A stretch of DNA of 64,000 nt. It comes from Verrucomicrobiaceae bacterium (GTDB lineage: Bacteria > Verrucomicrobiota > Verrucomicrobiia > Verrucomicrobiales > Verrucomicrobiaceae). The stretch spans positions 1-64,000 of the forward strand of contig JADJPW010000016.1 of assembly GCA_016713035.1 (NCBI GenBank), written 5' to 3'. Below, piece after piece: positions 9,978 to 18,433 of the stretch. A program made the translations under genes and the position numbers. Numbering within the stretch: the stretch's first letter is position 1; each line of letters begins with the position of its first letter. The notes beneath the pieces are model-generated. The model saw nothing but the letters and a program-made list of their open reading frames with translations, was not told where the DNA came from and did not search any database.

Positions 9978-11087
9978 TCAGTCTGCGGGTTTTTTTTCGG
10001 TGGCTGGCTTTTGATGCTGCTGCTCCCACCATGCGTCGATGGCAGGGAGATCAAAGGAGCGGAAACGGCGCTGGGTGCGCTGCTCGAAGCAGATTTGTGC
10101 GTGCTTAGCGACATCCAGCGATGGATCGGCATGCATGGCTGCGATGAGGCGTGCATCGGTCTGGGGGTCGGTACTGTTTTTGAGCAGGATGGCGGCGCGG
10201 ACACGTGCCTCCCAGGGTTGCTTGGCGTGATCTGCGAGGAGGCTGTGGAGCTGCTCTGTGGTAAGATCTGCCTCGGAGGTGATGGCAGAGTTTTTGAAAA
10301 TCTCGCCGACGGGGAGTCGGTAGCTGGGATTCTCACGCTGGAGGAACCAGATGGTGCGGATGACGCGTAGGTACTCCGCCTGAGCGGCGTCATGGAGGTG
10401 CTCAGAGCCACTGTCACGCAGGTATTCGACGATGGTTTCGAGCGGTTTGCGCAGGCCAGTAGCGATGGCTTCATCCGCGTAGGCGGTGAGGCGGTTACGC
10501 TCTTTGAGCTGGATGAATTCTTTTTGCGTGGGGGTGATCTGCGGGACCATCTCCGCGATGCGGGAGGAGCCAGGAGTGCCTGCATCGAGGGTGCCAGCTG
10601 GGATGAGCAAGGGCTGGCCAGCAGATGCGGCTGCGGTGGTAGAGACGCGTTCGATGCTTTCACGCAGCTCTTTGTGGGCTAGGAGCTGCTCGCGTCGCCA
10701 GGTATCGAGCTGAGTCTGCAGGGCGGCCATCTGCTGCTGGAAATCGGCGCTGCTGGAGAGCGAGGATACAGGGGCCGCAGGTACCGGAGCGGCCGGAGGA
10801 CGCTGCGCGAGGGCCTGAGCGACAGCTTTGTCAATGGCGGCACCAGTCCAGTAAATAAGCGCGGCGGCGGTGCCTAGCGTGACGAGGATGGAGATGCCAA
10901 AGAGCTGAGAGGCGACATTGGCACGGCGGAGATTCCCGAGTGAAGCACCGACGAGGTCACGCCCAGCGCTTTTACCAGCGGCGATGTCGTCATGCGTCTG
11001 TTCTGGTCCGATCGGGGGCTGCTGCGCGGCTTTGGAGGGAGCTGCGGGGGCTTTGCCGGGGTTTTCTTTTGGGTTGGAGCTGGCCAT
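9978..11087 (-). CDS. Membrane-anchored hypothetical protein with coiled-coil and helical tail
   Basis: The protein has 369 residues. An Ala/Pro/Gln-rich cytosolic N-terminus is followed by one membrane segment at about 61-82 ('LFGISILVTLGTAAALIYW'). Next come a Pro/Ala linker, a heptad-like region at about 112-150 ('QQQMAALQTQLDTWRREQLL') and an all-helical C-terminal region that could be HEAT- or TPR-like. I recognise no family. It is transcribed divergently from the exosortase gene across 82 bases. Confidence 0.65.
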   Translation of the reverse strand: MASSNPKENPGKAPAAPSKAAQQPPIGPEQTHDDIAAGKSAGRDLVGASLGNLRRANVASQLFGISILVTLGTAAALIYWTGAAIDKAVAQALAQRPPAAPVPAAPVSSLSSSADFQQQMAALQTQLDTWRREQLLAHKELRESIERVSTTAAASAGQPLLIPAGTLDAGTPGSSRIAEMVPQITPTQKEFIQLKERNRLTAYADEAIATGLRKPLETIVEYLRDSGSEHLHDAAQAEYLRVIRTIWFLQRENPSYRLPVGEIFKNSAITSEADLTTEQLHSLLADHAKQPWEARVRAAILLKNSTDPQTDARLIAAMHADPSLDVAKHAQICFEQRTQRRFRSFDLPAIDAWWEQQHQKPATEKKPAD

Positions 11088-11169
11088 GAGTGTTTAGTGT
11101 AAAGAAAAGGGCAGAGGGGAAAAGTTGCCAGCACGGATTTTCCGGGGCAGCGTCGTTTCTCACTGACAC

Positions 11170-12948
11170 ATGCCGTCTGATTCGTCCAGCCCCGCTCCAG
11201 CGATTCCTTCCCCTTCTCCATCTCAATCGGCGAGGGTAGAGAAGGCTACGGGCAGTGAGAAAATCTGGCAAATCGCACTCGGTGTGCTGGCTGCGGTGAT
11301 GGTGGTGCTCTATCTGGTGCAGCCGTATCAGCATTGGGAGTTCGGTTTTCGGATGAGTGTGCTGCGTGGCTGGCTGGCGTGGGTCACGAAGTATTCCGAC
11401 TGGCAGTTTTGCCTAGTGGTGCCGGTGATCACAGGGTGGCTAGTATGGCTGCGCCGGGCAGAGCTACGGAGACTTCCGTGGTGTGGGAACTGGCTGGGCC
11501 TACTGCCGCTGCTAGCGGGGCTGTTTGTCTATTGGGTGGGCTATAAGGCGGACACGGGCTATCCGGGCTTCCTTTCCATCCAACTGGTGCTGGCAGGGAT
11601 GATCCTGACAGTGCTGGGCCTTGAGTGGATGCGTAAGCTGTTCTTTGCGTGGCTGTTTTTGTTCTTTGCGTGGCCGATGCAGCCGCTGGAGGACAGCGTG
11701 GCCTCCCCACTGCGCCCGCACACGGCGGCGATGACCGGGCGACTACTTTCAATGGTGGGGATGCCATCCGTGAGTGAGGGCTCTGCTCTGCAATCTGCGC
11801 CGGATAAGGCGGCGGGGCTGGAACTGGGGGATCGCTTTAGCCTCGACATCGACGCCAAGTGCAGCGGCATCAACTCGCTCTTTGCGCTGATGATGATCGC
11901 GGCTCTACTGGGCTATCTGGCGCTGAAAAGCCCTCGCTCGCGATTGATTCTCTTTGTTTGTGCAGTGCCGCTGGCGGTGCTGGGGAATATCGCCCGGCTG
12001 GTGATGCTGGCGTTTGGCAGTGTGTGGCTAGGATCGGATGTCGCGGTGGGGAAACGCATCGGCGATCACCAGGAGATGTCGCTTTTTCATACCTGCGCGG
12101 GCTTCGCTGTCTTTGGCGTGGCTTTGGTTGGCATGTTCACCCTCTGCTGGCTGCTGGAGGGGCGAGAAATGAAAGTGAATCTGAAAAGGCTCCAAAAAAC
12201 TGCCGCAGCGCCCATTTTGGGCCATGTAGGTGCTTTGGGAGCAAGGCGACAAATCTTGCTACATACGGGAGTAGTGGTGGCATTTGCGCTGCTGACTCTG
12301 GGAGTCTGCCAAATGACGGATACCCGCTATCTGGTCGCAAATGCCGGGGTGCGTGTGGAGTTGCCACTGGAGATCGGGACTTACCAGGGCCGCGAGCTTG
12401 AAGTCATGGCACTTGAGAAGAAACTACTCGATGAAGGCGTAAAACTAGCCCGCACTGCCTACATGAATGTCCAAGGCCGCCAGATCATCGCCTCAGTGAT
12501 CCTCAGCGGCATGATAAAACGTAGCCTGCATCGCCCAGAAGTCTGTCTGCCAGGCCAGGGCTGGACGATCGCGGAATCACGCCCCACGCAGATTTCACTC
12601 AAAGATGGATCGAGCTTCGATGCGACGATGCTACGCATTTTCGTGGACAAGATGGGCGAGGACGGACGCCGCAAACGCATGCGTGGGGTGAACATCTATT
12701 GGTATGTCGGCTCGGATGACACGACCTGCGCCTCGCACTACGAGCATGTCTTCGTCACCTACAGGGATGCGATCTTTCGCAATGTGAACCACCGCTGGGC
12801 GATGGTATCGATTTTCATCCCGATCCCAGAGGAGTCAGGGGATGAGTTCGTCCATCCAGAGAGCATGTTCGCGGAGTTCAATGCCATCGAGGATGCGCGT
12901 GAATTCGCAGGGCAGTTCTTTCCCGCGATCCGAGAGCCTCAGCACTGA
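11170..12948 (+). CDS. Exosortase fused to an EpsI (DUF3485) domain
   Basis: The protein has 592 residues. An N-terminal integral membrane exosortase domain (about 30-335, roughly eight helices) keeps the Cys-Arg-His triad: Cys231 in 'DAKCSGINS', Arg276 in 'GNIARL' and His307 in 'FHTCAGF'. A C-terminal domain (about 390-590) matches EpsI/DUF3485, with 'LEIGTYQGREL' and 'SLHRPEVCLPGQGW'. Exosortases cleave and sort PEP-CTERM-tagged exported proteins; EpsI proteins act with them in exopolysaccharide export. The ATG follows 22 bases of leader. No PEP-CTERM substrate was recognised in the window. Confidence 0.85.
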   Translation: MPSDSSSPAPAIPSPSPSQSARVEKATGSEKIWQIALGVLAAVMVVLYLVQPYQHWEFGFRMSVLRGWLAWVTKYSDWQFCLVVPVITGWLVWLRRAELRRLPWCGNWLGLLPLLAGLFVYWVGYKADTGYPGFLSIQLVLAGMILTVLGLEWMRKLFFAWLFLFFAWPMQPLEDSVASPLRPHTAAMTGRLLSMVGMPSVSEGSALQSAPDKAAGLELGDRFSLDIDAKCSGINSLFALMMIAALLGYLALKSPRSRLILFVCAVPLAVLGNIARLVMLAFGSVWLGSDVAVGKRIGDHQEMSLFHTCAGFAVFGVALVGMFTLCWLLEGREMKVNLKRLQKTAAAPILGHVGALGARRQILLHTGVVVAFALLTLGVCQMTDTRYLVANAGVRVELPLEIGTYQGRELEVMALEKKLLDEGVKLARTAYMNVQGRQIIASVILSGMIKRSLHRPEVCLPGQGWTIAESRPTQISLKDGSSFDATMLRIFVDKMGEDGRRKRMRGVNIYWYVGSDDTTCASHYEHVFVTYRDAIFRNVNHRWAMVSIFIPIPEESGDEFVHPESMFAEFNAIEDAREFAGQFFPAIREPQH

Positions 12949-13033
12949 GAAATGAGACGCAGTCATGCCGGACATGAAGGCGAGCCTGATAGCTAAAAAG
13001 GCTTAACCAAATACTAGATTTACGAGATTGGTT

Positions 13034-13062
13034 TTGCATTGGCGAAACGTGAACCTTAGATT
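13034..13062 (+). promoter_or_regulatory. Candidate sigma-70-type promoter for the pseudokinase gene
   Basis: TTGCAT and TAGATT are separated by 17 bases, each matching four of six consensus positions. The element lies 75 bases upstream of the 13137 ATG in an A/T-richer 188-base spacer. Prediction by eye only. Confidence 0.3.
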
Positions 13063-13136
13063 TTCGGGTAACTACAATGAATCTGCCATGGGGCGATCCA
13101 TGGAGTTCTACATTCTAGCGCCTTCATAAAACCACA

Positions 13137-15359
13137 ATGGCAGAGGAATTACCGCAGTTCGGAGCCCTGAGCATATCCCGTCGAGCAGACGGGAAGCCCG
13201 TGGTTTTGCAGCGGTCCCCGGATGAGATGGTCTTTCTGGCCTTTGACATGCGCATCCGTCGGCTGGTAGAGCTGCACATCCTACGTAGCGGGGAAGAAAT
13301 GCCGGAAGCTGAGAAGACTTCCGCTTTGGACCGATCTCGCCAAGCCAGCGAAGTCTGCATGCCCTCTTTCATGCGGGTGCTGGAGGTGGGTGAGGATAAT
13401 GGGCTCGTCTATTACACCGCGCATCTGAATGATGGAGAGTTTGTTCATCATTATATTGCTCGTCGTGGGCCGCTTTCTCCGCCGACAGCCTTTGCTTTGA
13501 TTTTTCAGATGCTGGAGGATCTCCTTCAGTTGCGGGTCCGATTCCCGCGTTTGCTGGAGCACCTCACTCTCGATCAACTGCTTGTCGGCACGTTGGAGGA
13601 TACGTTCTTGCAGTTCCGCGTGATTGATTACGGTCTTTCAAAATCGGAGTCCCCGCGCCCGACGGATGCTGGCAGGCTCGTGGAGGAGGTCTGTAGGCTC
13701 ATTTTTCTGCTTCTGACGGGTGTGGAGTATGCGGGAGAGAATCCAGACCGCTTCCCAGCTCTCACAGCGCTGCCATCCAGCCTTCGCACGACGGTAAGAG
13801 CCGCACTGACCAGCAAAGAGAATGCCCCGACCTCGCTTGAAAAATTGCGTGATGAAGTGCGTGAAGCATTCTCCACCCTCAGCAGCGGCCCCCAGGGCAG
13901 AAATCTGCGGAAGCATCTCGTCGTCATCGGCCCGCTACAGCCGCTCCCCCAGCTCCAAAACCTACTCCTGGAAAACGTACCCGTACAGACGCTCTTTGGC
14001 AGCAACTTCCGCGTCGAGGATGCCGATCAGCTGCGCCGTTATCCTTTTTCCATCCCAGCACTGAATGCAAAGACGGAGCAACCTGTCACCGTCCACATGC
14101 TGCCGCCGACCCGCCTCGTGGATCGGACGAAATACGAAGCCGTGCCGCTGCAAATGTGGCGCTTCAATCCCGAGCGGCATCCGAACATCCTCCGCTCTCT
14201 GAGCCTGTGGGAGACGCCCGACTGGACCTTCCTCACCGAGGAGCGCGAGCCAGGCTTCCCACTCAGCCGCCTGATGGCAGAGCGTGTCGCACTCAATCCA
14301 GGGGAGGTGCTCGTCCTCATGCGCCAAGTCCGCTCTGGACTAGAGCAGGCCCAGGAGTGTGGCGTCCCACGCGTAGATCTCCATCCCTCAAACATCCTCC
14401 TGCGTGTCGGCAAGCATGGCCCCAATAAAATGCGTGAGACAGACCGTCTCATGCAGCGTCGTCTCGATGCCTGGCCCCCTTTCGCCGTGAAACTGCGGCC
14501 CCACATGACCATGCGCAGCCTCTATGAGCCTCAGTTGCTCGACATGGAGCTGCCCACGAACCGTAGTGAAGAACATGAATTCGACCGGGAATACCGTCAT
14601 CGCTCCTTCATCGCCCTAGCAGCCTATTTACTAGCCGGGGAGCGGCACATCAGTGGCGGGCTCGAATTTAGCGAAGCCGTACCAGATGCCACAGCGGTGC
14701 TGATGCGAGAGATGTACCGCGCTACGCAGATCCCCGGCGCAGCCCCTTCCCCAACAGACTTTTTAGAAAAATTCGAGCAGACGCTCTCTGGTGCCACGGG
14801 CACAGACCTCGCCACCCGCCTGCGCGGCGAGACGGTGCCGATCGAAAGCATGGAAAGCGTGGGCGCAGTCTCTGATTTCGATGAGGACATCGACCCAGAC
14901 CAAGCAGAGTCCACAGATGCTCCCTCCCTACTACATGCGCAGAAGCATGACTTCCGCCCACTGCATTCCACCCAGAGAGATGGCCTGCCATGGGTGGTCT
15001 GGGCAGCCGCAGCGGTGATCCTGCTGGCCCTGGGGGCCTGGATGTTGCTCGACAGGCCCATCACGGTGGATCATGCAGGACAAAAGGTGTCCGATGTGAC
15101 CGTGCCGATCACCACCGAGACGGGTGGCGGAGGCCCAGTAGCCAAACAGGCGGCGCCAGTCCAGCCCACCGCATCCGCCCCTGAAAAGACAGTCACCCAG
15201 CCTCCGAGCACAGAGCCACAGCCCGTCATCATACGAAAAGCACTCCTCCCCACCGCTGAGGAACTCGAAAAAATGCGCCAAGGCCAGGTGAAGCAAGACA
15301 TGATCGGCCGCGAAACCGGCCAGGACACCCCCAAACCAGTCGCCGATTTGGCACGGTGA
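13137..15359 (+). CDS. Membrane-anchored double pseudokinase upstream of the tubulin operon
   Basis: The protein has 740 residues. An N-terminal kinase-like region (about 1-245) retains a DFG-like Asp164-Tyr-Gly in 'VIDYGLSKS', but its catalytic-loop position reads 'HLTLDQLLV' instead of HRD-x-x-x-x-N. A second kinase-like region (about 330-585) keeps the catalytic-loop Asp414 and Asn419 in 'VDLHPSNILL', but I see no VAIK lysine and no DFG. One membrane helix follows at about 617-638 ('VVWAAAAVILLALGAWML') with a Pro/Thr-rich C-terminal tail. So each half has lost different parts of the catalytic set, suggesting a scaffold or ATP-sensing role. It ends 231 bases before btubA on the same strand; co-transcription is possible but unproven. 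Confidence 0.7.
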   Translation: MAEELPQFGALSISRRADGKPVVLQRSPDEMVFLAFDMRIRRLVELHILRSGEEMPEAEKTSALDRSRQASEVCMPSFMRVLEVGEDNGLVYYTAHLNDGEFVHHYIARRGPLSPPTAFALIFQMLEDLLQLRVRFPRLLEHLTLDQLLVGTLEDTFLQFRVIDYGLSKSESPRPTDAGRLVEEVCRLIFLLLTGVEYAGENPDRFPALTALPSSLRTTVRAALTSKENAPTSLEKLRDEVREAFSTLSSGPQGRNLRKHLVVIGPLQPLPQLQNLLLENVPVQTLFGSNFRVEDADQLRRYPFSIPALNAKTEQPVTVHMLPPTRLVDRTKYEAVPLQMWRFNPERHPNILRSLSLWETPDWTFLTEEREPGFPLSRLMAERVALNPGEVLVLMRQVRSGLEQAQECGVPRVDLHPSNILLRVGKHGPNKMRETDRLMQRRLDAWPPFAVKLRPHMTMRSLYEPQLLDMELPTNRSEEHEFDREYRHRSFIALAAYLLAGERHISGGLEFSEAVPDATAVLMREMYRATQIPGAAPSPTDFLEKFEQTLSGATGTDLATRLRGETVPIESMESVGAVSDFDEDIDPDQAESTDAPSLLHAQKHDFRPLHSTQRDGLPWVVWAAAAVILLALGAWMLLDRPITVDHAGQKVSDVTVPITTETGGGGPVAKQAAPVQPTASAPEKTVTQPPSTEPQPVIIRKALLPTAEELEKMRQGQVKQDMIGRETGQDTPKPVADLAR

Positions 15360-15573
15360 ACAGCCATTTTACGACGTTGGGTGTCCGATCTGCTTGGTTA
15401 AGGAAAGCGAACTAATTTCTAGCGTGTATTTTGCTTGGACTCTAGGCGAGCCAGCAGGTAAAACAATTATCCGTCACTTTGCACGGAGGTGGATCATCCA
15501 GACTCACTTTCACATCGCTGACACATCCCAAGTTGCATTCCCACAAGCTCCCTTTAACTCAAACCGCGAACCC

Positions 15574-15578
15574 TAGGA
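15574..15578 (+). promoter_or_regulatory. Ribosome binding site of btubA in a 231-base leader
   Basis: AGGAG lies 12 bases before the btubA ATG and is the clearest Shine-Dalgarno of the operon. The leader 15360-15590 is otherwise gene-free. A weak TTGCAT at 15532-15537 could be a -35 box, but no convincing -10 follows it. Confidence 0.5.
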
Positions 15579-15590
15579 GAACCATCACTG

Positions 15591-17021
15591 ATGAAGGTAA
15601 ATAATGTTATCGTCGTGTCTATCGGCCAAGCCGGAAACCAGATCGCGGCTTCCTTTTGGAAAACCATCTGCCAGGAGCACGGCATCGACCCACTCACTGG
15701 CCAAACCCAGCAAGCACAGGAGCCGCGCGGGAACTGGAGCGCCTTTTTCTCACGCCTCGGCGATGGCTCCAGCGGCAGCTTCGTCCCCCGTGCCGTCATG
15801 GTCGATCTGGAGCCCAGCGTGATCGACAACGTGCGTGCCAACAGCGGCTCCCTCTTTAATCCAGCCAACCTCATCAGCCGCACGGAAGGTGCCGGTGGCA
15901 ACTTCGCCGTCGGCTACCTCGGCGCAGGCCGTGAGGTCCTCCCAGAGGTCATGGGCCGTCTCGACATCGAAATCGACAAGTGCGACAACGTCGGCGGCAT
16001 CATCGTCCTCCACGCCACTGGCGGCGGCAGTGGCTCCGGCTTCGGTGCCTTACTCATCGAGACACTGAAGGAAAAACACAGCGAGATCCCCGTTCTCTCC
16101 TGCGCAGTGCTGCCCAGCCCACAGGTCTCCAGCGTCGTCACAGAGCCCTACAACACCGTCTTCACGCTCAATTCCCTCCGCCGCAGCGCAGATGCCTGCC
16201 TCATCTTTGACAACGAAGCACTCTTTGAGCTCGCGAACCGCAAATGGAACATCGAAAGCCCCACCGTCGATGACTTGAACCTCCTCATCACCGAGGCACT
16301 CGCCGGGCTCACCGCCAGCATGCGCTTCAGCGGCTTCCTCACCGTCGAGATCAGCCTCCGCGAGCTACTCACCAATCTGGTGCCGCAGCCCAGCCTGCAC
16401 TTCCTCATGTGTGCCTTCGCAGCGCTCACACCGCCGGATCGCAGCAAATTCGAAGAAATGGGCATCGAGCCGATGATCCAGTCCCTCTTTGACAATGGCA
16501 GCGTCTTCGCCGCCTGCTCGCCCATGGAGGGCCGCTTCCTCTCCACCGCCGTCCTCTACCGCGGCATCATGGATGACAAGCCCCTCGCAGACGCCACCCT
16601 CGCCGCCATGCGTGAGAAGCTCCCCCTCACCTACTGGATCCCCACCGCCTTCAAAATCGGCTACGTCGAGCAAAGCGGCATGTCCCACCGCAAGAGCATG
16701 GTCCTCCTCGCCAACAACACCGAGATCGCTCGCGTCCTCGACCGGATTTGCCACAACTTCGACAAGCTCTGGCAGCGCAAAGCCTTCGCCAACTGGTACC
16801 TCAACGAAGGCATGTCCGAAGACCAGATCAATGAACTCCGCGCCTCCGCGCAGGAGCTCATCCAGAGCTACCAAGTCGCCGAAGAAAGCGGCGCCAAGGC
16901 CAAAGTGCAAGACTCCAGCGCCAGCCGCGTCGCCGCCCTGTCCCCCACGGCAGACTCCACCGCACCGCAGGAAACACCCACGACCAATGTCAGCCTCCGC
17001 GACCTCGTCGATCGCCGCTAA
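15591..17021 (+). CDS. btubA: Bacterial tubulin BtubA
   Basis: The protein has 476 residues, the length of Prosthecobacter BtubA. The N-terminal nucleotide loop reads 'GQAGNQIAASFW' (12-23). The tubulin signature is 'GGGSGSG' at 144-150 (Ser for the usual Thr). The activating T7/H8 region 'LRELLTNLVPQP' carries a Glu at the position of alpha-tubulin Glu254, needed to hydrolyse GTP on the neighbouring subunit. The C-terminal helices ('ICHNFDKLWQRKAF', 'NWYLNEGMSEDQIN') are tubulin-like and end in a variable Ser/Thr/Ala tail without the poly-Glu of eukaryotic tubulins. Known biology: BtubA and BtubB form heterodimers that polymerise with GTP into multi-protofilament bacterial microtubules. First gene of the operon, with a good RBS and 51 bases before btubB. 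Confidence 0.97.
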   Translation: MKVNNVIVVSIGQAGNQIAASFWKTICQEHGIDPLTGQTQQAQEPRGNWSAFFSRLGDGSSGSFVPRAVMVDLEPSVIDNVRANSGSLFNPANLISRTEGAGGNFAVGYLGAGREVLPEVMGRLDIEIDKCDNVGGIIVLHATGGGSGSGFGALLIETLKEKHSEIPVLSCAVLPSPQVSSVVTEPYNTVFTLNSLRRSADACLIFDNEALFELANRKWNIESPTVDDLNLLITEALAGLTASMRFSGFLTVEISLRELLTNLVPQPSLHFLMCAFAALTPPDRSKFEEMGIEPMIQSLFDNGSVFAACSPMEGRFLSTAVLYRGIMDDKPLADATLAAMREKLPLTYWIPTAFKIGYVEQSGMSHRKSMVLLANNTEIARVLDRICHNFDKLWQRKAFANWYLNEGMSEDQINELRASAQELIQSYQVAEESGAKAKVQDSSASRVAALSPTADSTAPQETPTTNVSLRDLVDRR

Positions 17022-17072
17022 ACCGCCTCATCACCCTCACCGTCCCACTTCATCCCGAAAAAAGTCACCACC

Positions 17073-18347
17073 ATGAGAGAGATCCTAAGCATCCATGTCG
17101 GCCAGTGCGGCAATCAAATCGCAGACCGCTTCTGGCGCCTCATCCTGCGTGAACACGGCCTCACCGAATCCGGCACCCCCAAGGCTGGAGCCAACATCGC
17201 CGCCAACACCAACATGGAAGTCTTCTTCCATAAAGTCCGTGACGGCAAATACACCCCCCGTGCCGTCCTCGTCGATCTCGAGCCCGGCGTCATCGCCCGT
17301 ATCGAAGGCGGCGACATGGCCCAGCTCTTTGACGAAAGCAGCATCGTCCGGAAAATCCCCGGTGCTGCCAACAACTGGGCACGCGGCTACCACGTCGAAG
17401 GCGAAAAAATCATCGACCAGATCATGAACGTCATCGACGCCGCCGTCGAAAAGACCAAAGGCCTCCAGGGCTTCCTCATGACCCACTCCATCGGTGGCGG
17501 CAGCGGCTCCGGCCTCGGCTCCCTCATCCTTGAGCGCCTCCGTCAGGCTTATCCAAAGAAGCGCATCTTCACCTTCTCCGTCGCCCCATCGCCCGTCATC
17601 TCCGACTCCGCCGTCGAGCCCTACAACGCGATTCTGACCCTCCAGCGCATCCTCGACAACGCAGATGCCGCCGTCCTCCTCGACAACGAAGCCCTCTTCC
17701 GCATCGCCAAGTCCAAGCTGCATCGCAGCCCCAACTACATGGACTTGAACCACATCGTCGCCCTCATCATGAGCAGCGTCACCGCCTCCCTCCGCTTCCC
17801 AGGCCGGCTCAACACCGACCTCAGCGAATTCGTCACCAACCTCGTCCCCTTCCCCGGCAACCACTTCCTCACCGCCTCCTTCGCCCCCATGCGAGCACCC
17901 GGCCAGGAAGGCCAAGTGCGAATCAACTTCCCCGACGTCGCCAAAGAAACCTTCGCACAGGACAACTTCACCGCCGCCATCGACTGGCAAAACGGCGTCT
18001 ATTTGAGTGCCTGCGCCCTCTTCCGTGGCGACGTAAAGGCCAAAGAAGTCGAAGAAAACATGGCCGCCATCCGCAAGACCCTCAACTTCGCCTCCTACGT
18101 CCCCACTGGCGTCAAACTCGGCGTCGCAGAGACCGCCCCCGAAGGCTTCGCCTCCTCCGGCCTCGCCCTCGTCAATCACACCGGCATCGCCGCTGTCTTT
18201 GAACGCCTCATCACCAACTTCGACATCATGTTCGACAACCACGCCTATACCCACTGGTATGAAAACAACGGCGTCTCCCGCGACATGATGGCCAAAGCCC
18301 GCGACACCATCGCCAACCTCGCCAAATCCTACCGCGACGCCTCCTAA
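17073..18347 (+). CDS. btubB: Bacterial tubulin BtubB
   Basis: The protein has 424 residues. It opens with M-R-E-I, as eukaryotic beta-tubulins do, followed by 'GQCGNQIADRFW' (10-21). The tubulin signature is 'GGGSGSG' at 141-147. The T7/H8 segment 'LSEFVTNLVPFPGNHF' also carries the catalytic Glu, so like BtubA it mixes alpha and beta features. It has no acidic tail; the protein ends shortly after 'THWYENNGVSRDMM'. It pairs with BtubA in the filament. No obvious Shine-Dalgarno precedes the ATG. Codon use is extremely C-ending, like btubA and bklc, so the three genes share a compositional history here. Confidence 0.97.
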   Translation: MREILSIHVGQCGNQIADRFWRLILREHGLTESGTPKAGANIAANTNMEVFFHKVRDGKYTPRAVLVDLEPGVIARIEGGDMAQLFDESSIVRKIPGAANNWARGYHVEGEKIIDQIMNVIDAAVEKTKGLQGFLMTHSIGGGSGSGLGSLILERLRQAYPKKRIFTFSVAPSPVISDSAVEPYNAILTLQRILDNADAAVLLDNEALFRIAKSKLHRSPNYMDLNHIVALIMSSVTASLRFPGRLNTDLSEFVTNLVPFPGNHFLTASFAPMRAPGQEGQVRINFPDVAKETFAQDNFTAAIDWQNGVYLSACALFRGDVKAKEVEENMAAIRKTLNFASYVPTGVKLGVAETAPEGFASSGLALVNHTGIAAVFERLITNFDIMFDNHAYTHWYENNGVSRDMMAKARDTIANLAKSYRDAS

Positions 18348-18350
18348 TTC

Positions 18351-18430
18351 AAGATTCTGGATTCCTGAATCCTGATTCATGAACCCAGAACCGCTGAATC
18401 AGCACTCAGGAATCTTAAAATCAGGAATTC
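18351..18430 (+). repeat. Imperfect palindromic repeat between btubB and bklc
   Basis: The 86-base spacer is nearly all repeat. AAGATTC...CTGATTC (18351-18378) pairs with GAATCAG...GAATCTT (18396-18416) to give a long imperfect hairpin. The right edge 'tcaggaatcttaaaatcagg' and following bases recur almost identically at 37735-37758. The AGGA at 18423-18426 lies 7 bases before the bklc GTG, so the repeat apparently supplies its ribosome binding site. Confidence 0.7.
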
Positions 18431-18433
18431 AAA

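Noticed and set aside
15394..15576. 60-codon frame in the btubA leader
   Set aside because: TTG start, no ribosome site, no family; probably chance frame in the leader.
17085..18380. Long open frame antisense to btubB (431 codons)
   Set aside because: It mirrors btubB codon bias (GGC/GAC on one strand gives Gly/Val/Asp-rich low-complexity protein on the other); no domain and no start signal.
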